Source of the DNA: Neorhodopirellula lusitana
Lineage (GTDB): Bacteria > Planctomycetota > Planctomycetia > Pirellulales > Pirellulaceae
DNA length: 64,000 bases
Direction of reading: 5' to 3'
NCBI RefSeq assembly: GCF_900182915.1
Contig: NZ_FXUG01000004.1
Coordinates: 371,498 to 435,497 of the forward strand
The translations under genes and the position numbers were made by a program. Positions 49,383 through 60,641 of this stretch are shown here, one piece after another (within the stretch, counting starts at the first letter, position 1; the number at the start of each line of letters is the position of its first letter). The notes below the pieces were generated by a model. That model worked only from the letters and a program-made list of their open reading frames with translations, ran no database searches and was not told the DNA's origin.

Positions 49383-51956
49383 CTAGCTCGACCGGTTCGC
49401 CAACCGCGGTCGTAAGAACCGTCCTGTCAATGAATCCTCCGTGTCGGCCACCAGCTCTGGGCTTCCTGCCGCGATGATCTGACCGCCGCGGTCGCCACCA
49501 CCCGGCCCCATGTCGACCAGCCAATCACAGGCGGCCAACAAGTCGGATTGATGTTCAATCACGACGACCGTGTTCCCCGCCTCCACCAAACGATCCAGCA
49601 CCACCAACAACCGCTGCACATCCGAAAAGTGCAATCCCGTCGTCGGCTCATCCAACAGGTACAAGGTCTGGCCCGTTCCCGGCCGCGCCAATTCCGTCGC
49701 CAACTTGATTCGCTGTGCTTCGCCACCACTCAACGTGGTACTGGACTGGCCCAGGGTCACGTAACCCAACCCAACATCGACCAGCGATGACAACAAATGG
49801 TGCACCTTGGGCACGTTCTCAAAGAACTCCTGCGCCGCTTCGATTGTCATCGCCAGCACATCCGCGATCGTGGCTCCTTTGAAACGCACCTGCAATGTTT
49901 GCCGATTGAATCGCTTGCCGCCACACCGCGAACACTCAATCAACAGATCGCTCAAGAAGTTCATCTCAATCCGCTCGAACCCAATCCCTTTGCAAACATC
50001 GCACCGGCCCGCAGCGGAATTGAAACTGAATCGAGCAGCCTTGAATCCCAACGTCTTGGCGGCACGTGTCGCTGCGAATACATTCCGAATCGGATCCAGG
50101 ACGCCGGCATAGGTTGCCGGGCAAGACCGAGCGGTTCGACCGATCGGCGATTGATCGATGGGAACCAACTTGTCCAATTTATCCGCGCCGGTGAGCTTTC
50201 GATGAGGCCCTGGCGTCGGTGCCACCAACCCTAGCTTTGCCGCCAACGCCGGGTACAGGGTGTCCACCACCAGCGAACTCTTCCCGCTTCCCGACACTCC
50301 ACTGATCCCCACCAACATTCCCAACGGCAAGTCGAGCTTGACGTTCTGAAGGTTATGCAGCGATGCCCCCTCCAGTCGCAAACGATGCCCACGTTTAGGC
50401 ACGCGGCGAGGCCGATCCAGCCCCACCGCATGCTCGCCCGACAAGTACTGGCCCGTCGGGCTATCGGGATTGGCAGCCACCTCGTCCGGCGTCCCCTGGG
50501 CAATCAATTGGCCACCGTGCGTCCCCGCACCCGGACCAATGTCAATCAAGAAGTCCGCCGCGCGCATGGTGTCTTCATCGTGCTCAACGATCACGATCGT
50601 ATTGCCTTGTGACTTCAGCTCCGCGATCGCTGCAAGCAACCGGTCGTGATCCGCCGGATGCAGGCCAATCGATGGCTCATCCAGTACATAACACACGCTG
50701 ACCAAACCGCTGCCGATGCAAGTTGCCAAACGAATGCGCTGCAGTTCCCCACCACTGAGCGTGTCCGCCGATCGGTCCAACGTTAAATAGTCGACGCCCA
50801 CACGCAACAAGAACTCAACACGCCGAATCACTTCGCCGCAAATCGGATTCGCCACCCGCTGGTTCAGCTGCGACATCCCTTCTGTGATTGCCCCCATCCA
50901 CTCCGGCAACCCAACCAACGGCATCGCAGCCACCTGGTTAATCGATTTCCCTTGAACCGACACCGCCAACGCGGCGGCACATAACCGCCCGCCCTCACAT
51001 TCCGGACAAATTCGAAACGCCTTGGACTTGTCCCGCGTTTCCACGACAAGCTTCCCCAGCCCATCACAAGTCGGGCAAGCACCATAGGGACTGTTGAAGC
51101 TAAACGTCCGCGGCTCCAACTCCTCAAAACTGGCACCACATTCCACGCAAGCCATCGCGGTGCTGAACAGCTTGGTCTCTTCGTCCGAGCCGGGTGACTG
51201 AATGATCACCGAACACATTCCACCGGAAAGTCGCACCGCCAAACGAGTCGACTCGTCCAAGCGAGAATCAATTCCCTCCTTCAATACGATCCGGTCCACC
51301 ACCGCCTCGATCGTATGGTTCTTGCGGACCGCCAGCGGCGGAACATCCTCAAGCAAGTGCACCTCGCCATCCACACGAGCCCGCACCAAACCTTGCGAAG
51401 CAATCTTGTCCAACACGTCCGCATGCGCCCCTTTGCGACCACGCACCATCGGACTCATCAAAGTCAACTTCGTGCGTTCGGGCAACGCCAACAACGTCTC
51501 GACGATCGCATCGACTGTTTGCGTACTGATCGCACTACCGCATTGGGTACAGTGCGGCGTGCCCACTCGCGCGTATAGCAAACGCAGGTAGTCATAGATT
51601 TCGGTGACCGTGGCCACGGTGCTGCGAGCGGATTGAGAACCACTTTTTTGGTCGATCGATAGTGTCGGTGCCAACCCATCGATCAAGTCCACATCAGGAC
51701 GCGGGATCGCATCGAGGTACTGCCGTGCGTACGTCGAAAGCGTGTCGATGTATTGTCGCTGACCTTCCGCGAAAAGCGTGTCAAACGCCAACGAACTCTT
51801 ACCGCTTCCCGATACCCCCGTGATCACGGTGATCGCATCACGCGGAATATCGACGTCCAGGTTCTTCAGGTTGTGAACGCGCGCGCCACGAATCCGAATG
51901 GGCGTCTTCAAGGTGCTAACACCCGAAACTGGAAGCCTTGGCCGGCCACAAGCCAA
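49383..51956 (-). CDS. uvrA: UvrA-like excinuclease ATPase, short form
   Basis: An 857-residue ABC-type ATPase, ~80 residues shorter than standard UvrA (~940). Both Walker A motifs are present (TGVSGSGKSS near residue 45 and ISGVSGSGKSS in the second half), as are both signature motifs (LSGGELQRIRLA; LSGGEAQRIKLA) and the zinc-type Cys sets (GACPTCDGLG, CPECEGGRLC, GRCDVCKGIG). The UvrB-binding region (SPMVRGRKGAHADVLDKI) is kept. The missing part lies between the Cys set CPTC and CPEC. It would scan DNA for lesions in nucleotide excision repair, or act as a UvrA paralogue. Start is uncertain: a TTG 15 codons in is also possible. Confidence 0.88.
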   Translation of the reverse strand: MACGRPRLPVSGVSTLKTPIRIRGARVHNLKNLDVDIPRDAITVITGVSGSGKSSLAFDTLFAEGQRQYIDTLSTYARQYLDAIPRPDVDLIDGLAPTLSIDQKSGSQSARSTVATVTEIYDYLRLLYARVGTPHCTQCGSAISTQTVDAIVETLLALPERTKLTLMSPMVRGRKGAHADVLDKIASQGLVRARVDGEVHLLEDVPPLAVRKNHTIEAVVDRIVLKEGIDSRLDESTRLAVRLSGGMCSVIIQSPGSDEETKLFSTAMACVECGASFEELEPRTFSFNSPYGACPTCDGLGKLVVETRDKSKAFRICPECEGGRLCAAALAVSVQGKSINQVAAMPLVGLPEWMGAITEGMSQLNQRVANPICGEVIRRVEFLLRVGVDYLTLDRSADTLSGGELQRIRLATCIGSGLVSVCYVLDEPSIGLHPADHDRLLAAIAELKSQGNTIVIVEHDEDTMRAADFLIDIGPGAGTHGGQLIAQGTPDEVAANPDSPTGQYLSGEHAVGLDRPRRVPKRGHRLRLEGASLHNLQNVKLDLPLGMLVGISGVSGSGKSSLVVDTLYPALAAKLGLVAPTPGPHRKLTGADKLDKLVPIDQSPIGRTARSCPATYAGVLDPIRNVFAATRAAKTLGFKAARFSFNSAAGRCDVCKGIGFERIEMNFLSDLLIECSRCGGKRFNRQTLQVRFKGATIADVLAMTIEAAQEFFENVPKVHHLLSSLVDVGLGYVTLGQSSTTLSGGEAQRIKLATELARPGTGQTLYLLDEPTTGLHFSDVQRLLVVLDRLVEAGNTVVVIEHQSDLLAACDWLVDMGPGGGDRGGQIIAAGSPELVADTEDSLTGRFLRPRLANRSS

Positions 51957-52176
51957 ATTTTCGCGATCACGCTGGCAGGCGACATCCCTTTGACAGGGTC
52001 AAGCCGCCTTGCGCCGCAAAGTGCCTCACGCGAAATGCGATGCTCGCCGTCCCATCGCTTCGCCCGACCATCCCACACGAAGGGTCGATAACATGACCGG
52101 AAGGATGAATGAAATGAGATGGCAGTTACGAAGCTAGGCGATAGCACGCCTCGTCTTGAAGATTGCGAACCCAATA

Positions 52177-53472
52177 TCATTTCATCATCTCCAGCATCGT
52201 CGCACTCATGGTGAAACCGTTGAGGATGAAGTGAACCGTAATCGACGGAATCAACGAGCCCGTTTGACGGTACAGGTACCCGAGCCCCAACGACAAAAAG
52301 AACAACGGAATCGGAGCCAACCCCTGGCCCCAGTGCGCCAACGCAAACAGCAAACTCGCCAAAAACATTGGCCAGATCGCAGTCGGCGTCCAGTCCGACC
52401 GGGTGCCCAAACTTGCCGCCGTGTTGCCCGCGTCGGACGACTGGACGTTTGCGGAATCCAACGACTCGGCCGCCCCCTTGCCGGCAAAATCATCGCCAAC
52501 AACCGAAGCTTGATATGGATTTCCCGTCTCCACCACTTCCGCCACGATGACGTCATCCGAGACAAATGCTGAGCCCGTTGTCGAAACCGGAACCGGTCGC
52601 CCCAACCAACGCCGAGCGTCCCCCGGCGCGTCCGCTAACCGCTGTAGTCCACCTTGCAACAAACCGCGAAACCAGAACTCTTCGACAATCGGAGTCACGA
52701 TCGCGGTGGTGAAAAACAAGGCGGCGAAAATGGCATAGTCCGGACCCTGACTGGGGTCTTCTGGCTTCAACGCATCCAGCACCGGATGCGAGTATTCCTG
52801 GAGCGCCGACACTGCCCCCATCATCAACATCGTCGGCGGCAGAATCAGCCAAGCCGCAACCACGCCCAACGAGATGTCGCCTCGTCGTAAACGCCAACCA
52901 AACCCCGGACGGGCATGCGGCACCGGATGCAGCGAGTCAGCTTGCTGCGATACCGATTGATCCGTGATCGATGAGTGACCTGCGTCCGACGCGTTGGATT
53001 CAAGCGCACCCTCACACTCACCCAGCACACCGGTAATCGAACCACCACCAGACGGACCGTTGGCAACAGGAACTTTGGGCCGCAACGGCAACGCGATCAG
53101 AATCGTTGAAACGGTTGCCGCCAACATCGCGATCGAGCTAATCAACAATTGAGCGACACTGATGGGCGAGCCCTCTTCGGACAGGGCATCCAAATCGATC
53201 CAGCCCACCGCCGATGCGATCCCGCTCAAGATCACGCTGACCACGATCACGAAGCCATAAAACACCGCCGCATGAATCACGCTCCAGTACGGACGCGGAC
53301 GCGGTCTCGGAATCACCAATGCCTGAGGACCAAACAGCCGCTTCCCCTGACGAAGCAACGACACCCACTTCCAAAGCGAACTGAGAAACGCACACAGGAT
53401 CAGCAACGAAATCGTAGCGAGCATCCACTCAAAGACGCCCAGCTCTACCGATTCGGCGGTCGTTTCCATCAA
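52177..53472 (-). CDS. CPBP family intramembrane metalloprotease
   Basis: A 431-residue multi-pass protein. The CPBP (CAAX protease and bacteriocin-processing) motif EEFWFRGLLQGGL is present, followed by SLLFALAHWGQG and SLGLGYLYRQTGSLIPSITVHFILNG, with the expected Glu-Glu-x3-Arg and later His ligands. Long low-complexity loops (for example around residues 150-185 and 305-350) make it larger than usual. The substrate is unknown. It starts directly after the pgsA stop, so the two are probably co-transcribed. Confidence 0.88.
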   Translation of the reverse strand: MMETTAESVELGVFEWMLATISLLILCAFLSSLWKWVSLLRQGKRLFGPQALVIPRPRPRPYWSVIHAAVFYGFVIVVSVILSGIASAVGWIDLDALSEEGSPISVAQLLISSIAMLAATVSTILIALPLRPKVPVANGPSGGGSITGVLGECEGALESNASDAGHSSITDQSVSQQADSLHPVPHARPGFGWRLRRGDISLGVVAAWLILPPTMLMMGAVSALQEYSHPVLDALKPEDPSQGPDYAIFAALFFTTAIVTPIVEEFWFRGLLQGGLQRLADAPGDARRWLGRPVPVSTTGSAFVSDDVIVAEVVETGNPYQASVVGDDFAGKGAAESLDSANVQSSDAGNTAASLGTRSDWTPTAIWPMFLASLLFALAHWGQGLAPIPLFFLSLGLGYLYRQTGSLIPSITVHFILNGFTMSATMLEMMK

Positions 53473-53473
53473 G

Positions 53474-54064
53474 TCAATCTCGATCCGTTGGATGATTCTC
53501 TGTCGTTGGATTCTGCATCACTCGAGCCGCAATCAGGGTGTAGTCCACACCGGAATAAACCGTGATCCCGATTGCCGCCCACACCAATGCCGTCGTCGTT
53601 GGCCCCAGCCATTCTGGAACCGGGTCAATCACCAGCATCAACAAGACGGAAACCACGGCGGCACACTGCACCACCATCTTCCACTTGCCCAACCAACTCG
53701 CCGAAAAGTCGCCGCCCCCGCCTTCGATGATCCCACGCAAGCTGGTGACCAACAACTCGCGAGCCACCACGATCGTTGCCATCCAAGACGCCACCGGGCT
53801 ATTTGGCAGTTCCACCAACGCGATGAACGAACCGCAAATGATGATCTTGTCGACAAACGGATCAAAAATCCGGCCCAGCTTGGTGACTTGCCCGTACTTG
53901 CGAGCCCAATAGCCGTCCATCCAGTCCGTCGAAACCGCGACTAGAAACGTGATCAGCGCCGCCAACGGCATCCCCATCGGGATCAACGCCATGACCGCGA
54001 TCGCTAACGCGAATCGAACCGATGTCAACGCATTGGGCACGTTGTAAATCGAAGGACCTGGCAT
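53474..54064 (-). CDS. pgsA: CDP-diacylglycerol--glycerol-3-phosphate 3-phosphatidyltransferase
   Basis: A 196-residue membrane enzyme. The CDP-alcohol phosphotransferase motif reads DWMDGYWARKYGQVTKLGRIFDP with FVDK, that is, DGxxARxxxxxxxxGxxxDxxxD. It makes phosphatidylglycerol phosphate, the first step to anionic phospholipids. ATG 54064 (MPGPSIYNVPNALT) gives the usual N-terminus; an upstream in-frame ATG at 54142 adds 26 unlikely residues. It lies upstream of the CPBP protease on the minus strand. Confidence 0.93.
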   Translation of the reverse strand: MPGPSIYNVPNALTSVRFALAIAVMALIPMGMPLAALITFLVAVSTDWMDGYWARKYGQVTKLGRIFDPFVDKIIICGSFIALVELPNSPVASWMATIVVARELLVTSLRGIIEGGGGDFSASWLGKWKMVVQCAAVVSVLLMLVIDPVPEWLGPTTTALVWAAIGITVYSGVDYTLIAARVMQNPTTENHPTDRD

Positions 54065-54274
54065 AGAAATTCCGAAACTAAGCAAACTAGAAACTTGCGA
54101 GCGAACACGCTCGACTGAGATAAAGTCGTCGAAAAAATGCAACAGCGTGTCAAAGTTACGGCACCGAACTCAGCCCAACTCGCAGCCGATCATTCATGCC
54201 GATTGCGAGACAACTTATCTCACCAGGGCCACAACGCCAACCGACGGTCATTTCCGCCAATAACGCTCACCCGC

Positions 54275-56017
54275 TCAAAATTCTTCCGCACCCGCTGACG
54301 GCCGTCGCCCCAGCAATCGCACCGAGATCACCAAACCCACCATCCCGGCCAGGAAACAAACCCCGACTGGCACCCCAAATCCCACCGGCACCGTTCCCGT
54401 CACCACGCATACCGCCGCGGCCAGCATTGCGTAGGGCATCTGCGTGCTCACGTGAGTGACATGGTCACACCCGCACGCCCGGCTCGAAAGCACGGTCGTG
54501 TCGGAAATGGGCGAACAGTGATCGCCAAAAATGGCCCCAGCCAAAACGCTGCCAAACGTCGCCAAAGCGATCGGCGTCGCCTCACCCGCGGCCGCCAAAC
54601 CCTCTTGGCTGACCTGCATATCAAGCACCAGGCTGACCGCGATCGGCGTCAAAATTGCCATCGTGCCCCAACTCGTCCCCGTCGAAAACGCAATCACCCC
54701 GCCCAACAAAAACACACACGTCGGCAACCACCGCACGTCCAGCCGATCAGTCAACACGCTCGACAAAAACCCGCCCGTGTCCAACTGCTCCGTCATCCCC
54801 GACAGCGCCCACGCCAACCAAAGCACTCCCATCGCCGGCAACATCTGCTGCAGCCCGTTGAACACCCCCTGGAACACGCGCACCCGGCGAGCGGCCGTTC
54901 CCCAATCCGCCAACATCAATGCCACCACCAACCCGGCACCGCCGCCGGCCACCAATGCCCAGTAGGAATCACCCGACCCCAGCAAATTTCCCGCATCGTA
55001 AACAAGCCCCCAAAACGTCCATCCGCTGCCGTCCACACGATCACTCAGGCTGCGAAGATTCTCCGCCCCCACCTCACTCCAACCTGTCGTCACCAAAACC
55101 CCAATCAATACCAACAAACAAACCAAGATTGGAGCAAACGCGATTGCGAACACCTGAACACCGCCGCGACTCCACCGATCCACGCCGCCACCATTATCAC
55201 GCCCGCCTGCTCGCTCTTCTTTACTCGAATCGCCTAAATCACCCTGCGAATCATTTTGCGAGTCACGCATTTTTTCTAACGCGGCAAGTTCTTCTCGTCG
55301 CATGGGACCAAAATCTCGTCCCGTCAACGCGATGATGAACACCAAGCCGATCGCCAGCCAAGGATAAAAACGATAGGCAACGCTCTGCACAAAGAACTCA
55401 AATGCATTGATCGAGCCCGCCAAATCCGACGCCGCGATCCCCGCTTCCAAATAACTCAACTCCGTCGCCACCCACGTGCTCACGATCGCCAACCCCGCAA
55501 CCGGGGCCGCGGTCGAATCCACCAAATAGGCCAGCTTCGCTCTCGAAATCCCATAGCGATCGGCCGTCGACTGCATCGTGCCACCCACCAGCAACGTGTT
55601 GGCATAGTCGTCAAAGAACACCACCAACCCCATCACCGCAATGATCGTCTGACCGCCGCGAGAATCCGAAACCCGGCCCGCCAAACGCAGCATCGAGGCT
55701 CGCATCGCCCCGGTGATCTCCAACACGCCCACCATCGCGCCCAACAACATTGTGAAGGCGAACACCATTAAATGGCTGTGATCCGAAACCGAGGTCCAAA
55801 TGGCATTCATGAACACCCCCATCGAGTCAGGCAAAAACCATAACGCACGACTCCCCCAGCCCTCGGCACCGCCGTCCGATGCACTCCCACCGACCGCCAA
55901 GATCATTGCCCCGCACAACCCCCCCGCCGCCAACGAGACCAGCACTCGGCGAGTGACAAACGCCAAAACGATCGCGACCAATGGCGGCAACAAACTCAGC
56001 CATCCGTATTGTTCCAT
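54275..56017 (-). CDS. NhaC-type Na+/H+ antiporter family protein
   Basis: A 580-residue polytopic protein with 11-12 predicted helices. The conserved regions VFFDDYANTLLVGGTMQS, WVATELSYLEAG and GDHCSPISDTTVLSS are typical of the NhaC/Na+-H+ antiporter family. A hydrophilic loop near residues 240-285 is longer than usual. ATG 56017 (MEQYGWLSLL) is preferred over 56041. The family exchanges Na+ or organic ions; the direct substrate is not certain. Likely the last gene upstream of pgsA, ~210 bp apart. Confidence 0.9.
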   Translation of the reverse strand: MEQYGWLSLLPPLVAIVLAFVTRRVLVSLAAGGLCGAMILAVGGSASDGGAEGWGSRALWFLPDSMGVFMNAIWTSVSDHSHLMVFAFTMLLGAMVGVLEITGAMRASMLRLAGRVSDSRGGQTIIAVMGLVVFFDDYANTLLVGGTMQSTADRYGISRAKLAYLVDSTAAPVAGLAIVSTWVATELSYLEAGIAASDLAGSINAFEFFVQSVAYRFYPWLAIGLVFIIALTGRDFGPMRREELAALEKMRDSQNDSQGDLGDSSKEERAGGRDNGGGVDRWSRGGVQVFAIAFAPILVCLLVLIGVLVTTGWSEVGAENLRSLSDRVDGSGWTFWGLVYDAGNLLGSGDSYWALVAGGGAGLVVALMLADWGTAARRVRVFQGVFNGLQQMLPAMGVLWLAWALSGMTEQLDTGGFLSSVLTDRLDVRWLPTCVFLLGGVIAFSTGTSWGTMAILTPIAVSLVLDMQVSQEGLAAAGEATPIALATFGSVLAGAIFGDHCSPISDTTVLSSRACGCDHVTHVSTQMPYAMLAAAVCVVTGTVPVGFGVPVGVCFLAGMVGLVISVRLLGRRPSAGAEEF

Positions 56018-56181
56018 TCCCACTACCCCTGCGACTAACAATCGTGAAAGCGATATCGAGACACACGGTTTCGTGCGAAAGCATCGATATCTTGGTCCGC
56101 CTTCGTTACCATAGGCGTTTCCGACTTTGATCGCACGCTCCCCCCCACCACTGCCATCCCCGCGGCTAGGAACAACTCGTT

Positions 56182-57405
56182 TTGTCTTCCCCCCTCGACC
56201 CCGCCCTGCTCCAACGACTCAGCCCCGAACCAGCCAAGCGAATTGACGAGGTGATCGGATATTTCCGTCGCGAAAAACGTCCGGTCGAACTCTTCGAAGC
56301 CCTAAAGATGAAGAGCCGCCTCGCTCATCAACTGCCCATGATCGCGGCCCCCGACGTCAGCCTCGAAGCCGAAACCCAAGGCGACGTCCTCATCCAGCGT
56401 CAATTGGAAGACGACCTCCTCGACGCCTGCCGCCAAGCCGGTGCCATGCTGATCGAAAGCGGCAAGATCGGCGAAGGCTACATGTACTTGCGCCCCGTCG
56501 GTGACAATGCACTGATCAAGCGGTTGTTAGATGCAGTCGAAATCGACGACGATAATTATGACGAAATGACGCACGTGCTGCTGCACGAAGGCGTGGACTT
56601 AGGCCGCGGGTACCTCGCCGTCATCCAACAACAAGGCACCTGCAATTCCATCACCCTGTACGACCAAGCCATCGCCAATCGTTCCAAAGCCGATCGCCAA
56701 ATCGCATCATCCGTTCTGCTGAATCACTTCTACGACGAACTCAACTCACTCGTCCGTGACGACTTCGCCAACCGAGCGGCCAGCAACGGAGTCGACCCGG
56801 CGGAAACCCAACGAGCACTCGACAACCTCTCGCTCGGCGACCTCGTTTGCAAATACACCTGGATCATGGGCGGCGGAGGCTACCACCTCGACACCACGCA
56901 CCTCGCATCGGTGATTCGCTTCGCCACCGTCCTGGATCAGCCCGAACTGATCGACAAAGCCCATCAATTATGCCAGTACGGCCGTCGACTCGCAGCCGAT
57001 TTCCAGTACCCCGGCGACGAACCCTTTGTCGACTTCTATCCCGCCTACACCGCGTTCTTCTCCGCCTTGATGGGACAAAACGTCGACTCCAGCCTCCGAC
57101 TGTTCGAACAAAAAGCACGAACCGTCGATCCAATCACGCAAGGCAGCGGCGCCATCGAAACCTACATCGACCTGCTCGACCGCACCGGTTCACCAGCCAA
57201 AGCTCTGCGAGCCGCAATCGAACTGTTCCCTGCCGATGTGCCCGTCGGCCGGGTCATGCCGGAAATGATGGCAATGGCGACTCGCGCGATTCAGTCCGGC
57301 GACGACTTGATTGCTAGCAAACTCGAAAACTTTTGCTTTGAACGCGGCGACCTGCTGGGCGTGGCCGCGGTCAGCGAACTCACCAAGCCTTCCAAAACCG
57401 GATAA
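56182..57405 (+). CDS. Hypothetical helical protein, probably planctomycete-conserved
   Basis: A 407-residue soluble protein from TTG 56182; no better start is seen. It is mostly helical, resembling TPR-like proteins, with the stretch KYTWIMGGGGYHLDTTHLAS near residue 225 and FVDFYPAYTAFFSALMGQ. There is no signal peptide or membrane segment. I do not recognise a function. It is a stand-alone gene divergent from the antiporter gene. Confidence 0.72.
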   Translation: MSSPLDPALLQRLSPEPAKRIDEVIGYFRREKRPVELFEALKMKSRLAHQLPMIAAPDVSLEAETQGDVLIQRQLEDDLLDACRQAGAMLIESGKIGEGYMYLRPVGDNALIKRLLDAVEIDDDNYDEMTHVLLHEGVDLGRGYLAVIQQQGTCNSITLYDQAIANRSKADRQIASSVLLNHFYDELNSLVRDDFANRAASNGVDPAETQRALDNLSLGDLVCKYTWIMGGGGYHLDTTHLASVIRFATVLDQPELIDKAHQLCQYGRRLAADFQYPGDEPFVDFYPAYTAFFSALMGQNVDSSLRLFEQKARTVDPITQGSGAIETYIDLLDRTGSPAKALRAAIELFPADVPVGRVMPEMMAMATRAIQSGDDLIASKLENFCFERGDLLGVAAVSELTKPSKTG

Positions 57406-57854
57406 GCTCCAAAATCGGCACCGCAAAGCCCGTCCCCCCAACGAATCGACACACGCAACGCCCCACGTAGCCGATGTCGCCAGACTTCGGGATTCAGCAG
57501 AAAAACAACGAAACTCCGACGCGCCCCGCCGCGAACTGCCTGAAAACCGCTGTTGGCTGCCCCAATCGCATTACCGCTAAGAAACCGCCCCCGAATGCCT
57601 GCGGTTTGCCGGTCCTAGCTAGCTCACTACAATTTTCTCAGTGATTCTGCTTGCCATTGGCCACGCCCACTGGCCCTAAACCCCATTTGTGGCGTACCGT
57701 TTGCGTAAGCGTTGTAGTAAAACGAAAGATTCGCCAGTTTGACAGTCCGGTCATGCGCTCAGCAAGCGTGGTATTGCCCTCGGCGGGGATACCGTGCTAT
57801 TGGAATTGCACGTGTGACAGGGTTCGGAACCAGAAATAAGAAGGGACGAAAAAC
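57406..57854. other. Gap upstream of clpC
   Basis: This 449-bp gap has a REP-like copy at 57466-57490 (identical over 25 bp to 49215-49239). A TTGACA at 57739-57744 lacks a matching -10. GAAGGGACG just before the clpC ATG is a likely ribosome-binding site. No HrcA/CIRCE or CtsR-type operator was seen. Confidence 0.5.
57466..57490 (+). repeat. REP-like palindromic element, single copy
   Basis: Identical over 25 bp to 49215-49239; it starts CGTAGCCGATGTCGCCAGAC. It lies 60 bp after the stop of the upstream hypothetical gene. Confidence 0.75.
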
Positions 57855-60437
<2,583 letters not shown>

Positions 60438-60468
60438 CCAGACTCGGTAAGTCGCCACGATCAACCAC

Positions 60469-60510
60469 AAACGGCTCGTTCAGTCATAACTGAACGAGCC
60501 GTTTTTCGTT
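60469..60510 (+). terminator. Intrinsic terminator of clpC
   Basis: A perfect stem of at least 14 bp, AACGGCTCGTTCAG/CTGAACGAGCCGTT, with loop TCATAA, followed by TTTCGTT. It lies 31 bp after the clpC stop and just before the second heptamer array. Confidence 0.88.
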
Positions 60511-60513
60511 ATC

Positions 60514-60632
<119 letters not shown>

Positions 60633-60641
60633 AAATACACA

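Noticed and set aside
57739..57744. TTGACA as the clpC promoter -35
   Set aside because: No acceptable -10 at 16-18 bp.
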